From: Siphonodentalium dalli
Lineage: Eukaryota; Mollusca; Scaphopoda; Gadilida; Siphonodentaliidae
DNA length: 64,000 nt
NCBI GenBank assembly: GCA_032622095.1
Contig: CP136068.1
Span: forward strand, 152,609,151 to 152,673,150
Reading direction: 5' to 3'
Under the pieces are notes generated by a model. That model worked only from the letters and a program-made list of their open reading frames with translations. It searched no databases and was not told where the DNA came from. Shown one piece after another: positions 12,701-21,700 of the stretch. The first letter of the stretch is position 1; each line of letters starts with the position of its first letter. The position numbers and the translations under genes are program-made.

Positions 12701-15700
12701 CCTCATATGGTGTGCCTGTATACTCGAAAATTGAAGAAAATCAATGTCGCCCCGAATAATACACGTGTGCCATCGCAATCGGAGTAGAGGAGCGTGATCT
12801 CACGATCACCGTGATTGGCGAGTGTGTGTTGTAGTGTGGCGTTCCCATCTCCAAATTTCTTTTGACAGTAGTAGCATCGCCATTTCTGAAGAATAAAAAC
12901 ATGAAACTGTAAAAATTATAACGTGCATATAGGTGAAGTAATTAACTCGTCCGCGGACGGACATCAGACCAGCGTATTGTCAAAATAATTGACGTTATAT
13001 TAAAACTACAGAACGGGTGAGCTACTTCATTTGTATCCCGGCATGGCTTGTATTATAATTTCTTAACAAATAATCACCAATGTGGCTTTATACGAGGTTG
13101 TTTTAGTAGGATTTCAGCCAGCTGAGATTTCAGTACAGCACCGGAATAACGATTATTCAACTCACAAAGCACGTGAATGACTCAGTAAACCACCGGAATA
13201 CACATGTAGACCTATTTTATGGTCGTTTTCTTCGATTTGGTATGTTATTAATGATATTTTCATGTTGCATTGACTTCAGGAATGTATTGAGGAACAGGCA
13301 TTCAAAGTTACAATATACAGTATTCAGTATTAAGTCGGTAATACGCCGTTGAAGTGACGAATTTCCCCAAAAACGCAAATATCGAGTAATTTATTTATAT
13401 TACTGGGCAGTATGCCAATATAGTGGCATAATATTACAACATATATTACTCACCTTCTTTGGCACGTCCATCTCGTATTCATTCGTCCAATATTTGCGTT
13501 TAAAACATTACTAAAACGCGTGTTTATTACCCACGCATGTCATCTCTGTCGCACAATGAGCAAAATGTGACAGAACACCGGAATATTTGCTCGCTAAGCA
13601 CGTAAATATTGCTCGGGAGAGCACCACATTCCTAGGAATAGATCCTCCACAGTGACATAAGTACTGCTCTCGCTATCACTGAAACAAATCTCTTTGCATC
13701 CTGCATCTCCACCGCTCCCCTTTTTCTTCACCATATATATAATGCCACCATGCTTCAACCATTTCGAATTCCGATTAGTTGCACCTATCTGACCCCTCTC
13801 ACTGATAAAAAAAAAAACTCTCCTTTATATCTATCCCTCTCTTTCTATAGCTTTCGTGCCCTTTTCCTTCCCCCTTCTTCGTGAATATAGTTTATTGTGG
13901 ATTATATGTTTTCATATTTTTCGGCGGTTACCAAAGAACAAAACAGTGTCTTGATCCAGAAGTAACCCACTTACCTAATGATTTTATTTGTACGCGTATG
14001 TCCAGATATGTCGGGAGAATTCGCGCCACCAATTTGTAATGTTACATAATGATTTTATAAAATTTATAAAATTTAAAACCGGAGATCTATATAGCTTGTG
14101 TGAGCACTGACCAAAACGGAATGACATGTTTTGATGATTAAAACTTGGGAGTTGGTAAATTTAAAGGTACTCAATCCGATAAAACTCCTCTCAATTACTA
14201 TTTCAATGGCTTCGGGGGTCAAAAATATTTGATTCGAGTCGAGGAAGTCACCCATCAAAGCTCAGATTTGTTAGATATCGATTTTAGAAATCTATTATTT
14301 TTCATTATCGGGAATTCTTTCTGGCCCAGAAGACAGTCAAAATTTCGTTATTATTACCACTTGATTATAGAGTTATCCATCCTTGTCTGTTTGAATAGAG
14401 TTTTGGCGTAAAATCTCGAGCAGGTTACCAAATTGACGGCAGTTATTAGTACTCATCTCGAGCAGTTAACAAATTTCAAAAATCAATATCTAATAACTCT
14501 GAGCTTCGTTTGATGGGTTCCTCGACTCGAATCAAATATTTTTTACCCCCAAAGCCAAATAAATAGTAATATAGGACCCTCTGATCGGATTGTTGTTGTT
14601 GGAATCTGTTGAGATGGGGACCCTCTTTACGGATTTAGTACCTTTAATTTCTTACAATCGGGGAATTATCAGTGCTGACAGTTGAGTTCCGAAGGAGTGA
14701 GTTTGGAACTTTGGAAGTTATACGTATAAGATGGACGCCGCCACGCAATGAAAATTTTGCAATCTGAGCTTTGGTGACATGCATGGAGATGTAAGCTTTG
14801 GTGACATGCATGGAGATGTAAGCTTTGGTGACATGCATGGAGATGTAAGCTTTGGTGACATGCATGGAGATGTAAGCTTTGGTGACATGCATGGAGATGT
14901 AAGCTTTGGTGACATGCATGGAGATGTAAGCTTTGGTGACATGCATGGAGATGTAAGCTTTGGTGACATGCATGGAGATGTAAGCTTTGGTGACATGCAT
15001 GGAGATGTAAGCTTTGGTGACATGCATGGAGATGTAAGCTTTGGTGACATGCATGGAGATGTAAGCTTAGGTGACATGCATGGAGATGTAAGCTTTGGTG
15101 ACATGCATGGAGATGTAAGCTTTGGTGACATGCATGGAGATGTAAGCTTTGGTGACATGCATGGAGATGTAAGCTTTGGTGACATGCATGGAGATGTAAG
15201 CTTTGGTGACATGCATGGAGATGTAAGCTTTGGTGACATGCATGGAGATGTAAGCTTTGGTGACATGCATGGAGATGTAAGCTTTGGTGACATGCATGGA
15301 GATGTAAGCTTTGGTGACATGCATGGAGATGTAAGCTTTGGTGACATGCATGGAGATGTAAGCTTTGGTGACATGCATGGAGATGTAAGCTTTGGTGACA
15401 TGCATGGAGATGTAAGCTTTGGTGACATGCATGGAGATGTAAGCTTTGGTGACATGCATGGAGATGTAAGCTTTGGTGACATGCATGGAGATGTAAGCTT
15501 TGGTGACATGCATGGAGATGTAAGCTTTGGTGACATGCATGGAGATGTAAGCTTTGGTGACATGCATGGAGATGTAAGCTTTGGTGACATGCATGGAGAT
15601 GTAAGCTTTGGTGACATGCATGGAGATGTAAGCTTTGGTGACATGCATGGAGATGTAAAATTTTAAATTATTCAATCATTTCAGCCTTTTTTGAACAAAA

Positions 15701-18700
15701 AAATAAAACTGCACGACACCTGTGGGGTTCATAATCTACATGGAATGCCAGGTCTAATGGCGGGATTCACTGGAGCTATAGTGGCGTCCATGGCAACGGT
15801 GGAGACGTACGGCTACAGGTATGCTGCATGACAGATTTGATATCCATTTTGACCGCGATTGCAGTATATATTTATAGCTCCATATAATATTGCAAACTGA
15901 TTGGCAGAGTTCAGTCCCATACTACGCCGGCCTGACCACTGCCACCACGTACACAGAATGTGAGGAATTTCTCATGTTTTGTTTATTTAAAATGATGTGA
16001 AACACTCCGGTTATGGTGATCAATTGGAATTTGAGAATAATCTTGTAGTCGGATTCCTTATGTCATTTTGCATTTTTGGTTTGTTAAAAGCAATCTGAAA
16101 ACGGATTATGTATGCCTAGTAGGTGTGTTTTCAGGATTCACTTGTTTCCATTCTTGAATTTTGGCGGGACGACCTAAATCGGGGTCAACATAATTTAGAG
16201 AGCGTTTCGTATTTACAGAAAACGATAGATGGTGCCATTTGGTGTATGGTGATCGTTGCGATTTGAAACTTCTCCAAACTACTAGATATGACCGTTAAAT
16301 GTATTTTTGAAAATTTTGATGTGATCGGTTCATTCTTGTTGGCTACAGTTGTGATCAAAATTTAACACTGAGCCCTATGGAGATTGTAGTACTTTGGATA
16401 AATGGCGCCATTTTGCGTATTATGATACGCGCGTACTGATATTCCTAAAAAATACTAAGTATGAAACACAGACGTAGTTTTAAAAAGAATGGATGTGATC
16501 CGATGATTCTTGCTGGGTACAGTTGCGATCAAAATTTAACACTTAACCCTATGGAGAATTTCGTGTTATGCTCAAACGTTGATTGTAATATCACTTATTG
16601 GCAATCGTGCGCAACTATATATGTAGACTAACACTAGTGTTTGACCCACTGTAACTATCCGTGATTTAATAGATACAATATATGATATAGTTATGCATCA
16701 AGATACAGTAATTGGCAAAAGTAAGTGTCGAATGGTTTTGTAATTTCGATAATATGCAGCATGTTGAATCAAAATAAAATATTCACAACAAGACTGTTCA
16801 CGATGTGATGACATACTATATTATTGTTTTATTTGATACTTGTCTGTCTTGTTGTCCACTGACTAGTTTTTAAAACCACATCGTTGATCATAACGGGATG
16901 TAGTGTCACACATACACAGGTATAGATAGTAGTTGTTCGTTGTCATTAACTCAATCGTTGTCATCGGAATATATCCCACATGCACTGAGAGAATCTGTGT
17001 TTTCGCAGGATTTGTGCTACTGATAAATGGACATTTCGGCTCAGCTGAGATCTTTACTATAGCGGTATAGGCTTTGCTTTCACACTTCCCACGCCAGTTA
17101 CATTTGGCCAACTTCAGTACAGCGACTGAAACCCAACATTCACCATCAATATTCTGACCACAGTTAATCTCCACGCTTCGTGTATAGCTGTAAAGTCAAG
17201 TAAATTCGAATTTCACCTAAAGTAGAGCTTAATGAGTAAAATAGATATCAACCATAGTTGCATTTTCCTGCAAATTCCGAGTAGGTGCTTAGTAACCGTT
17301 ACTAAGGAGCTATCTGGACCGGTGGCAAAGTCTCCATATCTTATTATGATCAGTAACCTATATGCAGAGCATGGCTGCATAGTTTTAGACATACATGTGC
17401 CCAACTTTGAACAAAACCAGCACCGTGTGATTAGACACTGACTAAATTAAGGCAATACCAATGAATGATTAGTACACCATTGTGGCATTTGATTAGCAAC
17501 CGTTGCTAACCCTAAATAAGACATATGGTTCACTTTGACGGCCTGGTATATCTCAAATTTCACATTTGGGTATTTACTGCATCGGAAAGCAAACGTTGAA
17601 TTACGACCCCTATCAGTTACAATTGCAATTTTTAGAAAGTGTCCAGAGATGTCTTGCCTATTTATACTGACAATTTATTTTTATTCTTGTGGCAAAGGAT
17701 TTGAGGGAGTGATTTTTTGTTATGTTGACTAAGGTGTTAATTTAGTATGTGAAACATGTATCCCGGGGATGTATCGAGTGGACGGAGAAAGTGTTTTCTT
17801 TGTCATCAGATGAACATATTTTAAACTCCCAATTTTGATAAACCCGACCAGGAATTATAGAACAACCATCTATATATGCCCAGCAATATTTAACAACCAC
17901 CCTATCCACATGGATGGCTAAACATATCATTGGCATAGATGAGTTGTTATAATTCGTGGCGAATTATAACTGATTGACCTTTGCATATATCCAGATACCT
18001 TTCCGGTATGGTTACACTTGATGATGTTTTAGAAACAATAAACCCCTTATGGCGTGGGACCCGGGCTCTATGGGGATATGGACGTCCGATATAAACTAGC
18101 CCAGATAGAATGGGGAAACACGGGTCAGGTGGCTCCAAGACAAACTGACTATTCCTTTGTTTTTACCACAATGCATCGAATGGGAATGACATTTCACTCA
18201 GCACATTGGCCGATTTAAGTCAAATAAGGGGTTTTGTAGGGTGGGCCCAAAACAAACTTATAAATATTCACACCTTCAACCATACCCGATCCAAAATGGT
18301 GGCCGCTCAGAAGGGGTCAAATAGGGTACACATTATTTCTCTGTCGACCGATATAGATCAAATAAAGGGTGTTGTACGGTGGCTCGCAAAGCAAGCTAAA
18401 TTTCCACACCTTCAGCCCAATCGAGCGAAAATGATAACTGATCAGAGGGGTCCATATATGGTACCATGCAATTGCCCCCCCCCATTTTAGGTCGAAAATA
18501 TATAGTGTGTTGTAGGGTGACCCCTGATGAGACAAACTAAATATTCACCCGCTTTCACCATCCTGATCCAAAATGGCCGCCCCAGATGGGTTAAAATATG
18601 CAAATATGGCACCTATGCAATTTCTCGGCCCCTTAACCGTTTGATGTGGTATAATTGGTGCTGTAGGGTGGCCCCAATGTATACTGAATGTCGTGGGTGC

Positions 18701-21700
18701 CCTATGTGACCCCCCCACCCCCAGTACGGCGGCAACTTTGGATCGGGTTGGTGAAAGGGGTGATTACTTAATTTGTTTTACGGACCACCCTACAACACCC
18801 TTTATCTCAAATCGCCGTGGCTCATGCCAAGATGGTGGACAACTACAACAAGGTCATCTCTATCCGCTTCCATTACAATAATGGGACTGACGATCGTATA
18901 TCACAATTAGTTATTTCGTGGCAACGAATTAGTTATTTCGTGGCCACGAATTAGTATTTTACTGACACTTACATAAATATGACTCGCAGAATTGTTAGCA
19001 CACAACTCCGTATTATGCGATACTTCGTCCTGGCAATAAACATTAATTTTGTCAATTGATGAAAAAACAACATCAATCAATTTTACAACGACATCCTGAA
19101 ACTTTAGTCATGATAAACATTACATTTGTAGAATAGTGGACATTATCACTGAAGCACGTGATTGTGATGTATATGATTGATGTGAACCCCATTTTTATCA
19201 ACTATTGTATCTGGTGCCCTGACTGCATTGTAAGTTAATTTGGTAAAATCACATGTAGTTACGATATATTACATGTAAGAGCCATGCATACATGTATATG
19301 ATAGCCATTAAGTTCCACCACTGTGAACATTTGAGTAAATTGTCAAACTCTATATAGGGTCCAACGTTAGTTTTGTTCGCAACTGTAGTACACTACCCGC
19401 GGAGACTTATCTGACGACACCATTCTCAAAAATACATTTCAGAGTTATACTTGACATATGTGCATAATTTCAACTCGCACAATTCATGAAAAAGCTAATC
19501 GTGTTAGTTAATATATGTATAATCAGGAAACGCTCTTTAAATTTTTAAAACCGTCCAAACAATTTGTTTCCACTAAAATGTCAGACTGGAAACAAGTAGA
19601 CTCTGAAAGTAGACCGCCATATTTGATATGTGTGTTAATTTCAACTCGCACATCCACCAGAAGGTTAGTTATGAGGATTAATATTTGTATAATAAGCAAA
19701 CGCTCTTTAAATTCTTAAAACAGTCCAAAAAACCTTTTTTCCAATAAATTTCAACTGGACACCGGTCAACTCTGAAAATAGACACGCTATTGATATAAAT
19801 AAACCGTTCGCATGTCGGTTTGGACAATCCGAAATTGCGCGACCGTTGTTTTCGACCAATGGAATCTGACTTGTGAAATCAGCGAGGATAGGGGTAGGGT
19901 TAGCTTTTCTGCGATATCTTTACCAAAAATATATGTATCGAAGTTTTGTTTGTGGCATATGATCAAGATATCATTGTAGATTGTTCATGCTCGTCTATAT
20001 GTGATGTAGCTGATTTTAAGAATATACAATACCTCAATATTTGGGAAAGAAAATTGAAAATGCAGTCATAAATACAATTCATCTGATGATTTTATGATAA
20101 AATACCACATTAAGATATGTAATTAAGTAAGTTGTGGCAAGATCTCTCCATGTTTTTCGATTTCTAAGAACAAAGAAAGCCACTTACCGAACATGCTATG
20201 CGTAATAGCTTGTTTTTATTACAAGGTGGACGGGGAAAAAATAGAGGGGTACACAAACAAAAGCCTCACATAAACCTGTTTCCACTAAAATATCAAGCTG
20301 GAAACAGGTAGATTCTGAAAATAGACACACTGGTGGTATAGAAATTGTTCTCATATCGCTTTTAACATTCCGAAAACGCGCGACCACTTTTTTCGACATA
20401 AGGAATCAGACTGCTCAAAGTAGCTATTTGTTATAAATATTAATCCAAATTAACAACACACACCGTCATTCTTATATTTTAATTAAATGCATTGACTCTC
20501 GATGGCGAGTACTATCTGATCAATATCACGCACCCGAACAAGTCAGGCAATTCTTCAAGGATTGTCCACTTATAAATGGACAATCGGTACCTAAAATGGT
20601 CATTAATAAATGGACAATCCAACCACGCGTGGCACGCGAGCTTGGGATTGTCCACTAAATGAAGACATGTTTTGTTAATCCTGCATGAAGGGCAATAACT
20701 CTATAAATAATGTTAATTTGCTAAATAACGGTGACTTGTATGAGAAGAAGTGTTTTTGACGAAATAACGGAGAGATTTGAAGAAGAGTTTTTGACGAAAT
20801 AACGGAAATATTCGAAGAAGTGTTTTTAAAGAGCGTTAACCCTTTCTATACTAAAAGGTTTCTCCCATTCAGATACAATGATGTACATTGTAGTTTGGAA
20901 TGGTCTATTATTTATTTGGAGGGGTGTTGGGATAAATTAGCAGACAACACTCAGACGAATTGGCTGGCTAAAGCGCCTTATTACCAACAATTCAATTGTG
21001 CGCTATCTTTTCAGTTTATACAAGATGTTTCCAGCCATGCGAACAATTTATCTGTTACCTGGGGGTAAGTTGCCTCCTGAGCTGGCGGGTATGACGCTTC
21101 CAGACTCATTGATGAAAAAGATGGCTGCCATGATGGCGGCGCAAAGCAGTATGAATTATACCATCACAGACGCTATGAGTGCTAATGTGACAGAGGCGAC
21201 GATGGGTCAAGGACAACGTATACCGTTATACGTGGGTCGGACGGCTGGAGAACAAGCCGGATTTCAAGCACTGGGCGTGGTCATTACTGTTGCCATAGCA
21301 CTCGTAGGTGGCGTCGTCACAGGTAAATATTCGCGTTTTTGTTTTCGTAAAAAGCATCATTAAAATAAGAGTTATCTTTATAAATGTATATTTAAAGGTA
21401 CTCAAACCGATCAGACGCTCCTAAATTACTATTTCTTTGGCTTCGGGGGTAAACAATATTTGATTCGAGTCGAGGAACCCACCCATCAAAGCTCAGAGTG
21501 ATCAGATATCGATTTTTGAAGTTTGTTATTTCATTTGTTTGTGACCCAGAAACACGCCACCAAATGGATGGCCTCGGTCATAATTGCGGACGAAGATGGA
21601 TTACTCTAAAAACAAATTTCTTGAATACACAAGTGATAATACGGCCATATTTCGTTGCACAAAACGTTCATAAATAACACATTTTAATGTTCATAAATAA

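Larger units (their letters stand above)
11367..13654. mobile_element. hAT-like non-autonomous DNA transposon (2288 bp)
   Basis: TIR of about 37 bp starting CACTGTGGAGGATCTATTCC at the left and the same in reverse at the right, with two mismatches. The 8-bp direct repeat ACATAAGT lies immediately outside both ends (11359-11366 and 13655-13662). An 8-bp TSD with CA..TG ends is typical of the hAT superfamily (P elements also make 8 bp). Inside are a run of CGCTTAAGCG palindromes (11884-11990) and a nested family E MITE (12302-12487). No transposase frame was found. Confidence 0.85.
16046..20411. mobile_element. 4.4-kb TIR element inserted in repeat N
   Basis: Left end TAGTCGGATTCCTTATGTC; right end reverse-complements to GTCTGATTCCTTATGTC (16 of 17 bases match). 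Insertion is proved by the split of repeat N. The target duplication is unclear, perhaps TG. Inside: a ~145-bp tandem repeat (18205-18700), a ~165-bp tandem repeat (19465-19800), an internal copy of the right-end text near 19840-19880, and a Cys-containing - strand frame (17174-16863) that I cannot assign. No transposase recognised. Confidence 0.8.

Noticed and set aside
14767-15657. CRISPR-like array
   Set aside because: Repeats are contiguous with no unique spacers and the context is eukaryotic intron.
14718-15675. Long open frames (up to 308 codons, MHGDVSFGD / ISMHVTKAY / MSPKLTSPC repeats) as a repeat protein gene
   Set aside because: They exist in several frames on both strands only because the 27-bp unit has no stop and a period divisible by 3; the copies are identical at DNA level and lie inside the Rh intron.
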